Shown here: piece after piece, positions 30,741 through 43,499 of the stretch | How positions within the stretch are numbered: position 1 is the stretch's first letter | How the letters are laid out: each line of letters starts with the position of its first letter | Source: Beta vulgaris subsp. vulgaris | Taxonomy: Eukaryota > Streptophyta > Magnoliopsida > Caryophyllales > Amaranthaceae | Assembly: GCF_026745355.1 (NCBI RefSeq) | Contig: NC_079209.1 | Span: forward strand, 39,003,505 to 39,067,504 | Direction of reading: 5' to 3' | DNA length: 64,000 nt | Made by a program: the position numbers and the translations under genes | Notes under the pieces: model-generated | What the model was told of the DNA's origin: nothing | Databases searched by the model: none | What the model saw: only the letters and a program-made list of their open reading frames with translations

Positions 30741-32767
30741 GCCGCTAACCCATGTTTTGGTTATCTCCGAGGATCAATGTCGTCATGACCCATCCTGTCT
30801 TATTGTACCAATAGGGGATCATGTCCCCACTTCCATCGTTGCTATAAAGACACCAGATTTCAACTGTATTTAGGATAGTGACGAGGAAGATGACTATGTC
30901 ACTGTACAAAGTGACTATTTCCGAGGAACATGCATCCCCAAGCTTCAGGATTATACGACGACGAAGGAATCGTCGATCCCCAAACCAATCGCATCACTTT
31001 AGCCATGGATTGGTACAAAAGCGACGAGGAGGAATTCGTATGAGTGCTTACCTGAACTGGAAGGCTAACTAAGCCAGTTCAAGACAACCCTCCCAAATCG
31101 TCTGCATCTTCTGAATAGCTTCTTCGCAAAGAGAACGCTCTCATTCAGCCACTCATGAAAACAAAAGCTGAAATTAACATTTGGGAATTGATAACTTCCT
31201 CTCATGAGCATCGTATGACATTACAGAATTCCCTCACGAAGATGAATGTGTCATCTGACACCTGACCTGAAGGGTTGTCAGTTTCCTAACTGCTGATAAC
31301 TCAATCCAAGGAAATATTATGTCCTTTACTGATGACGACCTTCCTTTTGAAGGAAAAAGCACAACAAACTAAGGCTCTACATCTTATTGTAGCATGCATG
31401 TGTATGAATGTACCCATGACATTAAGAGACAATAGATATGCCACTAATGTGTGTCCATTATGAACTACACGCCGTCTAGGTTTCAAAGATGAGGATTAAA
31501 GTCCTTCTCATCAAGGCATCCGAGCTTACGATAATTCTTGTCGTCAATCCTTGGGAACTATAGCCCTAACCATCTCTGTAGGGGTTATAGAAAAGCGCAC
31601 AATATTCCAAGTCATTAATATCAAGGCCTCATTGAACCTACTATTAGGATAACCATGGCTTCAGGAGCTTAGTGTAGTCCCATCTTCCTTGCATCAAAAG
31701 GTCAAGATGATTGTAGACGACTACTTATAACTCTTGATGCCTCTATAATGAAGGTACAAGTAATCGACAAACCTCTCATCCACATAGACCATGATGAAGA
31801 GGATGAGGATCTTCGTGGGTTCGATCCCGAAGAGGTAGCCCCCATTGAGGAAGACTTGAAGCCCTTTGACTTTGATTTCTTGTCGAACCTAGCAGTCAAC
31901 TATATCATGCGTAGGAAAGGACAGTTCCCATGCATGTCACTGGTAGTTAGAAGTCTAGAGCACCTCTTGTCGCTGATTCGAAATCAGTGGAAAATCTATT
32001 TGCCTAAGGACACAAGCCCACACGGAAGGAGCTTAAAGAATGTATCGCACAACGGATGGCAGATCGAAATACCAAGGAAAAGGACAATATCCTTTTTCCT
32101 CACTATCAACCTAATCTGAATGGACAACTTCTAAGAGAAGGAGAGGATTATCCTTGCTATGAATTCCCTGAACCATTCTATCAAGCTCTGGAGGGAGTAA
32201 TCTACCCCGGATTTAAAATATTTCTAGACTGTCACTTTCTGGAAAAAAGGATTCCTTATCCCAAAATAATTAAACAGTTCACGGAAGACTATTTAGACTA
32301 TAAGGCATTAGGACTTTTATTCGGTCAAGAATGAGTCGAATGCCCAATAATACTGCTCATATCCAGGTTGTGCTGCAGAACGAGGACTTCGACCTTTTTA
32401 TGCTAATAACTCCCACAAGTGGCACCTTACAAGGATGGAGGAAGACCAAAAAGCTGACCACGCCAGACAAAAATAAGATGATCTTCACCACGGGGGAGGG
32501 ACCAATGTTTGATGAGTCTGAGTCTGAGTTTGAGTCCAAGTCTATTAAGTCTAGTGTCCCAGTTGGGACTGTGTCTAAGCCTGTCGATTCTAGGGTCTAA
32601 GTACAGTCTTTAAATTCCGCTGAGTCATTGTTCAACTCTAAGATCTCCGATTTCAATAATATGAATTCATTTGCTTATGACTTGTGCACTATGTCTACTT
32701 CCCCTCTTCCTTCTTCTTCCGATTGCAACAATGAATCTGAAAGAAATAATTAAAGCAGTAGAAGAAC
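30741..32767 (+). pseudogene. G3 protease and linker region (degenerate)
   Basis: This links gag to RT. Around 31,620-31,710 the wording NLLLG-PWLQELSVVPSSLHQKVKM is the end of a Tat-type aspartic protease. The usual catalytic DxGS box was not found intact. Frames at 31,748-32,119 (HDEEDEDLRGFDPEEVAPIE), 32,056-32,334 (NLNGQLLREGEDYPCYEF) and 32,331-32,600 are the acidic spacer typical before RT in long Tat/Ogre-type elements. Many stops occur. The protease call rests only on its C-terminal part. Confidence 0.6.
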
Positions 32768-33600
32768 ATGAAACGAAGACTCAAATTAATCGAAAAAATT
32801 AATCTTTATAACGATAATAAACCAAAAGAGGTAAGAATTGGATTAACTTTAGTTGAATGCGAGCGGACTCAATTAATCAAAACATCAGTTGAATATATCG
32901 ATGTATTTGCATGGTCCTACCAGGACATGTTGGGCATTGATCGAGAAATTGCCCAACATACAATTCCCCTAATCCAAGGGATGAAACCTGTCAAACAAAA
33001 GTTGTGCAGAATGTATGAAGCCAGATGTGGCTCTAAAAATTAAAGTAGAAGCCACTAAACAACTCAACACAGGCTTTATAAGAGTAGCAAAGTATCCTGA
33101 CTGGATTGCTAATGTTGTTTTGTGCCTAAAAAGGATGGTAGAGTTAAGATGTGTGTTGATTATAGAGACCTCAACAAAGCAAGTCCTAAAGATGGCTTTC
33201 TCCTATCTCACATCGACGTCCTAGTAGACAACACCACCAATCATGCCCTTCTCTCCTTTATGGATGGGTATGCAAGGTAAAATCAAATAAAAATGGCCAA
33301 AGAGGATATGAAAAAGACTACCTTGACCACACCGTGGGGGACCTTTTGTTATACAGTTATGCCTTTCGGGTCAAAAAACGATGGGGCCACTTATCAAAGA
33401 ACCGCAACTACCCTACTTCATGACATGATGCATAAAGAGGTAGAAGTCTACGTAGATGACATGATAGTTAAGTCCAAAGATAGAGAGCGAGGGACACTAT
33501 ACCGCGTTTGAGAAGTTCTTCATGAGACTTCGTAAATATAATATGAGACTTAACCCACAAAAGTGCGCCTTTGGGGTCACTTTCGGAAAACACCTAGGTT
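32768..33600 (+). pseudogene. G3 reverse transcriptase
   Basis: The region reads VEYIDVFAWSYQDMLGID and GMKPVKQKL, then, in shifted frames, VDYRDLNKASPKDGF (first catalytic aspartate), ALLSFMDGYA, VMPFGSKNDGATYQR and VEVYVDDMIVKSKDRE with an intact YVDD box (near 33,450). At least three frame changes and two stops lie within it, so no protein can be made. The order and wording agree with the Tat lineage. Confidence 0.85.
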
Positions 33601-34260
33601 ATGTCATCAGTTCTTAAGGTATTGAAAGTGACCCTACTAAAATAACGGCCATCATAACCATACCTCCGCCTAAGAATGAAAAACTGGTTAGAGGGTTCAT
33701 AGGTAAAATCCAATACATTAGTAGGTTCATCTCCAAGTTGACCATGGTGTAAGAGCCCATCTTTAAAAAGTTTAAGAAGAGTGTCGCTGTCAAATGGGAT
33801 GAGGATTGCCAAAAAGTCTTTAACAAAATCAAGAAGTATTTATCCAACCCACTTGTCTTAGCACGTCCTTACCAGGCATACCTTTAAGGCTTTATCTGAC
33901 GGTGACTAAAACCGCGGTTAGGGCTATGTTAGCACACAAGAGGTTGAGGGGAAAGAGTGTGTCATTTACTACCCTAGTAAAAAGCTCTTAGACTAAGAAT
34001 CCCGCCACACCGCTTTAGAAAAGCTTTGCCTCGCTGTAGTCTGGGCCACTAAAAAGCTTCGATATTATATGCTTACTCACACAATCTATATAGTAGCATG
34101 ACTAGATCCTCTTAAGTTCTTATTCAAAAAGCCAGCCCTTAACAGTAGACTCTCCCACTAGGTAGTAATACTGGTCGAATTTGACTTAAAATTCATTCCC
34201 AAAAAATCCATTAAAGGCAATGTTGTATGAGACTTCTTAGTAGATTTCCTTGTCGATGAA
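33601..34260 (+). pseudogene. G3 RT-linked RNase H
   Basis: The stretch gives, with stops, GIESDPTKITAIITIPPPKN-like, IQYISRFISKLTMV, KWDEDCQKVFNKIKKYLSNP and LEKLCLAVVWATKKLRYYML. This matches the RNase H attached to Gypsy RT. Stop codons at several points show decay. Confidence 0.7.
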
Positions 34261-34299
34261 TCTCGTGAATAGTACAAATTTCCTGATGAAGACCTTCTC

Positions 34300-34850
34300 A
34301 TAACGAAAAATGAAATTTAGGCACTATATTTCGATGGTGCTTCAAACCAATAGGGATGTGGCATAGGGGTACTCCTGGTATCACCTGAAGGTGAACACAT
34401 TCATCTCTCTGTAAAACTCAACTTCGATGTTACCAATAACGCCGCCAAGTACGAAGCATGTATCATAGGGCTTTAGGCCACGGTATCCCTCCACATTAAG
34501 AAATTAAGGATATATGGTGATTCGTCTTTGATCATCAATCAAATCTCCAAACGATGAAAAGTTAGAAATGAAAACCTCTTGCAATATCAAACCTATTTGG
34601 AAGCCATAGCCGAGCAAATACCTGAAATACAATACATATATCTTCCCCGAGAAGAAAATCAGTTTGCCGACACTTTGGCTTGCTTGGCCTCTATGATTCG
34701 GATTCCTCGCAATATGGCAGAAATGCCCCTTGTCATTGAGAGAAGGAAAGTGCCCGCTTATGTTTTCACCCTAGATACAGAATCTGATCCTATTCCTTCT
34801 GAACATTGGTTTAATGACATACTTAATTACCTAACTAAGAAAGAATATTA
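34300..34850 (+). pseudogene. G3 second RNase H, cut by G4
   Basis: The frame reads YFDGASN, GCGIGVLLVSPEGEHIHLSV, NNAAKYEACIIGL, IYGDSSLIINQIS and then at 34,579 onward YQTYLEAIAEQIPEIQYIYL, PREENQFADTLACLASMIRI. A second RNase H of this kind marks Tat-lineage pol. The frame is open until 34,850, where the LTR of G4 begins. The rest of pol (integrase) is not found on the far side of G4. Confidence 0.8.
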
Positions 34851-37502
34851 TGGCACCCCGACCTCTAATCATCATTATTAGGTTAATTAGAGAGTCATTA
34901 GCAGTGGAACCTAGAGGGTCGGTGCGTCATCGCCGTACTTCCCGAGTGGAAAGCACAAGGCTAACATAAATTCATAACTTAAACATATTATAACTTAAAG
35001 CATCATAATTATCCATTTAATAAAGACTAAAGTTGAAACTTAGCAACTAACATAGTTTGACATAACTAAATCATAAGTGCTTTTAAGAAAGCTTAAAACT
35101 AAACAACTCCTCACAGCTACGCCATTTCGTTATCGTCATCAGTACCTAAAACATAAAATAAAACGTTATGAGCCGAGGCTCAGTAACATACTACTCTAAC
35201 ATCGTAAAACATTTCAATTCATTTTGTTAGCAAACAGGGAGGAGAGAAATAGTAAAACCATTTCATAAACATATATGATCATTTTATAAATATGTCATAA
35301 TCTTCTTTATTATCTTTTCATCTTGTTTTGTTACATTAGTAACTTGGCAAATATCACATATCACATATAGGGACGTCTCCCTAAACACATATTGCCAGAA
35401 AGGCGGCCACAAATAGATGACACTTTCGGTGCCCACATACTTGTCAAGAACCATCTTTCACTTTACTTTATCATGTTTCAAATATCATAATTACATTACA
35501 TCATTGTAATCGTAATCATGAAACATCATTAAAACCATAGCATTATCATACTCATATTTTCATCAACATCAAAGTCATTTCATTTCATCGAAAATCATCA
35601 TATTCATAAAACCTTTCATATCCCACAATCCATACATCAACGTTGATGCCATAACAACATAGTGCAAAATGCCATAAAACATCATTAGAAAGGGATTGTG
35701 GGTGTTAGCAGTAGAAGTTACCTGATACCGTAGTTACGTTTTATTGAGAGCCGGGGGAGGCTTGTAAAATTCCTTCCTTTAATCTAATAAAGAATTGAAT
35801 AATGAAATTTACTACTATTTAATTAGGCGTTGTGTTTTTCTTAAACATTTTTTCATTAAGCTGTGAGATTACCCATAAAATATTCTTAGACCTTCGACTT
35901 ACTAATTTATAAGCTTAGGTGTGGTTATCATCAAACTTGAATTATTATTATCATTAATCCAATAACCACCGATATATTATAATTCCAACCCCTTATATGC
36001 TTTAGAAATTAAACCTAATTATGAAAGCTCATCAAATTACTCATCCATGAAATCAATTTTCGCATGATTACTAAACTAGGTTGGTTATTAACATTATTCT
36101 AGTTCTCTAAAATATTAGCATTAACCTCCTACATTAGTAGTCAATAAACTTATGAATTGTATATAAAGTTATTTATATAAATTTAGTGTTCTTAATACTC
36201 TCTTACAAAAATTCAGATTATAAGGACTAGTAATTAATTACTTTAACCTAACCTTTATTAATAAATTCTTAGTATAATTATCAACCCAACTAGTTAAAGG
36301 TTTAATCTAAACCAAATGATTTAATTAAACCAACAAAACAGTCCACATAAGCCCAATATATCAAAGCAACAAAATTAACTTAAGTGACTTAACTAAGTAA
36401 ATCAGATTATAAGCCCAAAACTATATTTAACTTAATAAATTAAACTAACATGGTCTAATAAAACACTAAATCAGCTTCAATTTAACTCCATTATCCCAAC
36501 AATTAAAAGTAGCTTCACTAACATTATAAGAAAATCAAATTTGAGCCCAACTAATGTACCTGCAAGTGATGCAACAATTGAATTGAGTTGGTTTGACTAA
36601 TGTAAATCAGTTTTTAGGCCCAACTTAGATTAATTAACAATAGGTAGTAATTGGGCTTACATTAATGTAAAACTTGAAATTAGTTTAAGAGGGAAAAATA
36701 AAAATAAAAAAAGAAAGGAGATGTTTTACCTCTGTTCACTTGGAGTAGGGACGAAAAACACAGGGTAGAGCCCCCGGGTGAACTCCGACGAGTGATGCAA
36801 GCGACAGAACGGGAGGTCGTCGGCGACGGCAGCAGACCCGTGTCGGCCGTCGGTCATCGGAGCTCCAGCAGCGGCAGAAACAGGAGCAGCAGCAGCGCGT
36901 GAACCAGAGGAGCGTGCGAGCGAGAGTGGTGGCGCCACGTGCGATGCAACTCCGGTGAAGGATTGACGTGGGTTCATTGGTCAAGGTAGTGGTGGCACGC
37001 AAAAAGGTGGTGCGCACAGTGGTGGTGGCTCGGTGGTGCCGAGAAGAAAGAGTGATAGGAGAAGAAAATTTTGTGATTTTTTTGTGGTTTTGAGTTTGTA
37101 ATTCAAAGCCTAGTTTCATTGTGCATTTATAGACAAATTTCTGGAGACAAAAATGAAGGTCGTAGATGATGAATGGTGGTTCAAATAGGGGAGATTAGAA
37201 TAGGGAACAGAGAGGGAGTAGAGGGGGGGTCGGTTGACCGTGGGTGAGGGAGGGGAGGTTTCCTCCTATTTTTTTTTTATTATTTTGTTGAATTCCTTTT
37301 TGTTGTTTTATAAGTTACTCACTTGTTTGTTATTAGTAATCTTACTCGTCAATTGCAATATTTCATAGAATTAGTTAATTTATTTAAAAGCTCAAAAATA
37401 AATAAATCATAGTTAGACTTACTTAACTAAAACAATTATTAAGTGAACGTTTAACTTTCTTAATTATTTTCTTAAACATGTTTAAAATTTTGGGATATTA
37501 CG
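34851..37502 (-). repeat. G4 chromovirus 3' LTR (long, 2.65 kb)
   Basis: In the minus direction it starts near 37,502 with GTAATATCCC, next to a polypurine tract, and ends GGTCGGGGTGCCA at 34,851. A TATA box (TCTATAAATG on the minus strand, about 37,124-37,133) lies where transcription would start. Two overlapping minus-strand frames (37,119-36,726) in a GC-rich patch are probably not genes. The outer base pair of the inner end is CG instead of CA. The length fits the Tekay/Del branch. Confidence 0.75.
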
Positions 37503-37517
37503 TCCTCACCCCCTTAG
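37503..37517 (-). other. G4 polypurine tract
   Basis: The minus strand reads CTAAGGGGGTGAGGA right before the LTR. This purine run would prime plus-strand DNA synthesis and supports the LTR border at 37,502. Confidence 0.75.
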
Positions 37518-37933
37518 AAAAAGTTTTGTCCTCGAAACTTCATAAAAGTAATTAGGTACTAAACAACATGCCTTTCATTTATAATATTTCAAAATCATAT
37601 ATTCACATATACATATCATTACATAAGCAAATAATGACTTTGCAGAATTGCAATAAGGTCATTCAAGCATATAGGTGAGGGTATTTGGATTTCATTTTAT
37701 CCTCAACTTCCCATGTTGCTTCGGATGACGAATGGTTAGCCCATAAAATCTTAACCATAGGAATTATTTTGTTCCTAAGTTGCTTTTCCCTTCGATCTAG
37801 AATCTCAATTGGTTTTTCTTCATATCTCAAATCATTTCTTAGTTGTAGGGGCTCGTGTCTGATAACATGGCTAGGATCAGGCATATGCTTCCTTAACATC
37901 GACATGTGAAAAACATTGTGCACCTTATCCAAG
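37518..37933 (-). pseudogene. G4 integrase C-terminus with chromodomain
   Basis: The frame reads DKVHNVFHMSMLRKHMPD, then the chromodomain-like part PIEILDRREKQLRNKIIPMV and SEATWEVEDKMKSKYPHLY, with a stop at 37,663. A chromodomain at the integrase end defines chromoviruses and is thought to guide insertion to certain chromatin. The gene is cut at 37,933 by CACTA-2. The upstream part resumes at 49,604, and the frame runs on across the site when one copy of the 3-bp duplication is ignored. Positions 37,518-37,660 are 3' untranslated. Confidence 0.88.
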
Positions 37934-38467
37934 CACTAGTAGAAAAAGCACGATTTGCGTAGCCCCATTTGCGTCGCATGAAAGGCAAAACGACGCAAAA
38001 GCATAATTTTCCTCGCATGCTATGAAGCGTGCGACGCAAAACATCAACGCATAAGCACCAGATACGAGCTATATGCGTCATACCCTATTGTTATGTGATG
38101 CATATAACTCATGTGCGTCGAACACGTACTGAGGCCCATCTGATGCATATCGCTGCATCATGTCTGCGTCGCACTTAACTCATGTGCGTTGCAAAAGGCT
38201 AATTTGTGTCGGACCCCTTGGCCCATCTGACACAGATCAGCCCAAAAAACCCAACTCACTTTTTTAATATAGCACCTCTCCATCTCCTTTTAAATTTTCT
38301 CAAACCCTAAAAACACACCCTCAAAGCCTCAAACATGTGTCTCCCTCAACCCCTCTCCGTCAAACCCTCTCTCTCTCACCCTCAAACCCTCTCTCTCTCT
38401 CTCTCACCCTCAAATCCTCAAACCCCGCCCTCTCACTCTCTCCTTCTCCCACTCAAACCGCCGCTCC

Positions 38468-39577
38468 TATTATGATCCCTATTTTGAGTTTTGAATGATG
38501 ATAAACCACATTGAACTATTATATTGTATACGTGTGTATGTTTACATGTGTAGGTGCCAAAGTACGAGTTCAATGGATAGAAAGACGAAGCTAGTGAAGC
38601 CAAGTCTTGAAGAATTGCATGAAGACCAAGATCAAGTTGTAGCTTTTAAGTCTTAGATGCAATGTAAGTGGTATAAAGGTGTTAATGCATTATAAAGGTT
38701 TGAAACTAGAGAGATGAGGTAGTTGTGGATGACAAGAAACATCGGTTACTTGTCATACACAACTACAAGTAAAACTTGGTTGATTGGAACAATCTGGGAA
38801 CATATCTGAACCAGTCCTCTAAGACTTACTGCATTCGTATTTAGGAAAGTTTCTTTCCGCGTAAATTGATTTTCAAAATACACGATGCATGGTTTGTTAT
38901 GCGAGCAGATTTCTTAAGTATGGTAAGTGTGTTATATGATATTATACTGAGTATATTTTCCTTGGAATAATTTCCATACTTCCAGGAAAGTATACTCTCA
39001 TAATATCATGTAACATAACTTACCAAAGGCTTATTTAAGAAGTTCTGCTAGCATTAAACCTTAAGCTTTTGCACGATAATTTTTGAGTATTCTCTCAGCA
39101 AAAGTATTCTCTCTCAAGGATTCAAGCCTAGCATAAACCCTAATACCACATAGATCATAAACTACTCTCATTCTAAGCATATTAGGTTGTTTTGTTCGTG
39201 AGAGAAAAACTTGATATATTTGAGCATCCTGTGAGTTCAGGTTGCTGGGGAAGTTGATCAGGGATTACTTCATTTGAACCATCATAGTTGGTGGTTGATC
39301 GAACTTCCATAGGTGGAAGTTGGGGAATCATCTTGTGCATAGGTGCATAAGTGATTGAGTGTAATTCTTTTGTTTTCTGAGTTGATTAATAAAAGAGTGA
39401 GTGAGTGGAGGACGTAGACTTATTGAAGTCGAACCTCGTTAAATCCTTGTGTTGTTTATTCATTGCTTTTATTTCGCTGCTAAGAACTGTTCTTTACTGC
39501 TTCATTAATCGAAAAAGTTGCAACATTCGGACAAACACTCAATTCACCCCCCCTCTTGAGTGTCTCTTGCACTTACA
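38468..39577 (+). repeat. C2 5' LTR
   Basis: The 1,110-bp LTR runs from TATTATGATC (TG mutated to TA at the border) to CTTGCACTTACA, directly before a TGGTATCAGAGC primer-binding site. A polyadenylation-type AATAAA is at 39,388-39,393. The duplication GCTCC lies at 38,463-38,467 and again at 48,391-48,395, which fixes the outer borders of the element. Confidence 0.85.
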
Positions 39578-39579
39578 AT

Positions 39580-39591
39580 TGGTATCAGAGC
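39580..39591 (+). promoter_or_regulatory. C2 primer-binding site
   Basis: TGGTATCAGAGC, two bases after the LTR end, is complementary to the 3' end of initiator methionine tRNA. It is the standard primer site of plant Copia elements. Confidence 0.95.
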
Positions 39592-39632
39592 CTAACTTCT
39601 TGAAAGGGTAACACCTAGAGAAGGAGGACATA

Positions 39633-41830
39633 ATGACTACTCAAGAAATGACTAGTGGACCCGGAGGATCAAGGCTACCAAAGTTCAATGGAACTAACTA
39701 TCCTTGGTGGAAGAATTGCATGAGAAATCTGATCATTGGCACAGACTATGAGTGCTGGATGATCATCAAGAATGGACCAAAGAGGTGGCTAAAATTCGAT
39801 GGAACAGAGAAGAAGGAGAGTGAGTACACTACTACAGATCTGAAGACCTTCGAGAAGAATGCAAAGGCCATGTCTCTTCTTCAACAAGGTATTGCTGATA
39901 ATGAGGTAAGTCGTATATTAGCATGCTCTACTGCTAAGGAAATATGGGAAACCTTAGAATTAGCCTATGAAGGCACTAGTGAAGTCAGGAGATCTAAAGT
40001 TGATATGCTTATGTCTAAATATGAAACTTTTGATATGAACCGAGATGAAAATATAAGAGATATGTTTACTCGTTTCATGACAATTATCAATGAACTTAAA
40101 TCTCTTGGAAAGACTTTACTAATGAAGATTTGGTGAGAAAGATCTTGAGAAGTTTGACAGGTAAATGGCTGCCCAAGGTGACTGCTATTCAGGAGGCTAA
40201 GGATCTAACGACCTTGTCCATAGAACAACTTATTGGGTCATTAATGACTCATGAGATGTTGGTGGAGTCAAAGTAGGAAAACACAACAAAAGTCGTGGGT
40301 TAGCTTTGAAGGGTGAGGAAAATGATGAGGATCTGGATGATATTGGTCTCATGGCTAAGAGGTTTGAGAGGAGTCTCAGAACGCAGTTCAAGGGGAAGTC
40401 TTGGAAGAACAAGGGCAACTTGAAAAAACCAGTTCCAGCACTGGTTGCTTCAAATGTGGAGAAACTGGACACATGATCAAGGATTGTCCAGCATGGAAGA
40501 ATGATAAGAGGCCTATGCTAGCCGCCTGGGGAGATTCTGATTCAGGTGGCGAAAGCGAGGAAGATGAAGCCCTAATGTGTGTGACTGCTTGATTGGAGAC
40601 ATAGACCAGAAGCAGACCAGTTGGAAAGAAAGGACACATGTGTCTCATGGCAGGAAGCAGCTCTCCGACGAAGAACAGGTAACTATTCTAATATGCAAGA
40701 ACAAATGAGATATTGTGATAGAGATGAGTTACTGGATTTTATTGATTCTGCTATGAACAAAATGTTAAAGGTAATGCTGCTTATAAAGCTAACAAAAAGA
40801 AGTTGAGAGAAGTAACTCGAAACTTAGACCTAAGTGAAGCCGTCTGCTGAACTTGAACTTATTTGTACAGAACTGAAAGAAAAAATTTCAGAGCTTGAAA
40901 TAAGTTTGGATCAGAAGAATATTGAGCTTGAGATGCTAAGACCTCAATCAGATTTTTCAAAAACTGATTTTTATCAAACATTGATAGAGGATTTAGTAAA
41001 CTCAAGGAGGCTGAAGTTGAAGGTATAACTTCGAGTTACTCAAACAAAAAAGCTTCACTTTAGAACATTCTGATTTAATTATGGCTCATAATTATCTGAT
41101 TGATGATGTGGAAGAATTGTTCAATGAGTACGTGGATTTGAAAGCTTCTTTTGCTAGCACAAGTGGTCCTATGTTAATGTCGAAGACTTATGTTTGGAAT
41201 ATGAGGGTAAGATCTGTGATCTTCAATCCGAATTATACGAACTAAGAAAAGGCAAGAACATTGCGACCACTTCTGAACAGATCCGAACTGGTTTCAAAAC
41301 TTAAGGATGAGCTTCATAGGCAAAGTTGGATCTTGCCATTGCTGCAGAATTTAATGAAGCTCAACTTAAGAAACTTGAAACCAAGGAACAGGATTTGAGT
41401 GATTGCTTGAGACAATGAACAGGTTGCTCGATGCTCAGAGTACTTAAACATTCTGACCTCACAACCTGGTAATCCTCAGAGGTTTGGATTAGGGTACTGG
41501 AACCAGTTCCCAACAGCCACCAAAGTTGGGAAGAGATGAGACTTGGATTTCTGAATTCAAGAGAGGTAAGTACGTGTTTGCAAAGGATATGCACGTGTGT
41601 ACCTACTTGCGGTAAGAATGGTCATGTTATTAATACTTGTTGGACTAAGCAAAAACATGAAAAAGAAACCAGTCTCATGTTCACAAGTTCAATATCAGAA
41701 GGTCACACACACAATTGGTCTAACAATGGAAAACATGATAAAATAAGAAGACCAATGTAAAACAAATCTGGGTTAGAAAGGACAGAGTCAAACCAGTTGT
41801 CAAGGACAAGGAACCCAAGAAAGTCTGGGT
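39633..41830 (+). pseudogene. C2 gag
   Basis: The start at 39,633 (MTTQEMTSGPGGSRLPKF) lies about 40 bp after the primer site. The frame to 40,136 is a Copia gag (UBN2-like) core: NYPWWKNCMRNLI, STAKEIWETLELAYEGTSEV, YETFDMNRDENIRDMFTRF. Beyond a frameshift comes a perfect zinc knuckle CFKCGETGHMIKDC (about 40,443-40,484), an acidic stretch, a coiled coil (40,834-41,028, LKEKISELEISLDQKNIELE) and a second, degenerate knuckle near 41,600 (CGKNGHVINTC). A gag with a long coiled coil fits the SIRE branch. Several frameshifts are present. Confidence 0.85.
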
Positions 41831-41845
41831 TCCTAAAACTAAACC

Positions 41846-42065
41846 TTGATTTGTTTGCAGGTTAGAGTGAGAGCAAAACCATACTGGTATTTGGACAGTG
41901 GTTGCTCAAGACACATGTCAGGAGATAAAAGTCAATTTCTCTCACTCGTAGCCTATGAAGGAGGAAGTGTCACCTTTGGAGACAATAGCAAAGGTTTGAT
42001 TAAAGGTATAGGTAAAGTTGGTAAGACACTTTCTCAAGCGTTAATGATGTTTACTATGTAGAAGG
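41846..42065 (+). pseudogene. C2 protease
   Basis: The frame has YWYLDSGCSRHMSGDKSQFL, with the Copia-type catalytic DSGCS box. GGSVTFGDNSKGLIKGIGKV follows. It is the aspartic protease of the Gag-Pol polyprotein. A frameshift at about 42,040 separates it from the integrase. Confidence 0.9.
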
Positions 42066-42066
42066 T

Positions 42067-43490
42067 TTGAAACATAACCTCTTGAGCATTTCTCAACTAT
42101 GTGACAAAGGAAACCATGTTGAATTTGAAACCAATCTTTGTCATATAGTCAACACTGAAACAAGGGAACTGGTCTGCAAGGGATTTCGACATAACAATGT
42201 TTACATAACATTTTTAAGTCAGATTCCAAAGACCAGTGCCACTTGTCTTAGTGTTATAAAGGATGATCATTGGCTGTGGCATAAGAGACTTGGACATGTG
42301 AGTTTTTCTTTATAAATAAACTGAGATCTCAAGACTTGGTGACAGGTTTACCAACATCAAGTTTGCTGCAGATCATATTTGTCATGAATGTGCTAAATGT
42401 AAACATGTCAAGTCCTCTTTTCAGCCAAAGAAGTTTGTAAGCACAACTAGACCTTTCGAACTTGTACACATGGACTTGTGTGGCCCATGCTGTGCAAAGT
42501 CGAAATGGTCATAGTTATGTGTTTGTGTTAGTTGATGATTATTCTCGTTTCACTTGGACAATCTTTTTGAAGTTTAAAAATGAAACTTTTGAAGAATTTG
42601 AAATTCTGGTAAAAAGTCCAAAACAAGATTAGTCATCAACTGGTCTCTATCCGGTCTGATCATGGTTCTGAATTTGACAATGTCAGCTTCGTAACCTACT
42701 GTAATGATCATGGTGTATCTCACAATTTTTCAGCTCCTAGAACTCCACAACAAAATGGAGTGGTTGAAAGGAAAAACGCACTCTAGAAGAAATGGCAAGA
42801 ACAATGCTTCTAGAGAGTGGTCTTCCTCGAAATTCTGGGCTGAGGCTGTGAGTACTGCGTGTTATATTTTGAATAGGGTAATGTTGAGACCTTACTAAGA
42901 AAACACCTTATGAGCTCCTTAGGGAAGAAAACCAAACATTGCACATTTACGATTTTTGGGTGCAAATGTTTTGTACACAACAATGGTAAATCAAGTTTGG
43001 ACAAGTTTGACCCTAGGAGTGATGAGGCTGTTTTCGTTGGATACTCTTCACACAGCAAGGCATACAAAGTTTTCAATAAAAGAACCTTGTGTGTTGAAGA
43101 AAGTATCCATGTCTTGTTTGATGAGACTAACATGTTCAGCAAGCATGTGCAGGTTGAAGATGTGATGAGTTCGAATTGGTATGCTGAATTTACAGGGGTA
43201 AGGATGAAGATGGTGCTGAACCAGGCTCACCACACAACTCTCATAGAGAGGAAGAGTCTGGTCCAGCACAGAATCAGGTAGCTCAAGAGGTAAGGGAAGG
43301 AGATAGTGACTCAGATGCTCATCCACATGAAGATGATGCAAATGAGACCACTATGGAAACTGGTTCACCTGCTCAAAACAACAATGAGACAGGGGGAACC
43401 AGTACAGGAACAGGTTCAACATTAGAAGGCACAAATGAAAACATTGATATAACAAATCTTTTAAGTACAAGTCCTCTCACCCCACTGATC
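42067..43490 (+). pseudogene. C2 integrase
   Basis: The region begins LKHNLLSISQLCDKGNHVEF and has WLWHKRLGHVSF (the zinc-binding histidines). In shifted frames it then has VFVLVDDYSRFTWTIFLKF (catalytic aspartate), SDHGSEFDNVSFVTYCNDHG (second aspartate) and FSAPRTPQQNGVVERKN (catalytic glutamate). The part 42,910-43,281 gives FGCKCFVHNNGKSSLDKF and AVFVGYSSHSKAYKVFNKRT, the Copia-specific C-terminal region. At least five frame changes break it. Confidence 0.88.
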
Positions 43491-43499
43491 TAATCATTA

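Noticed and set aside
36726..37119. Two overlapping minus-strand ORFs in a GC-rich patch
   Set aside because: They lie in the transcribed part of the G4 LTR, lack domain wording, and overlap in two frames.
38285..38460. Repeated AAACCCT-like words, considered as interstitial telomere repeat
   Set aside because: Units are irregular (CTCAAACCCTCTCTCT) with no tandem TTTAGGG phase, more like CT-rich leader sequence.
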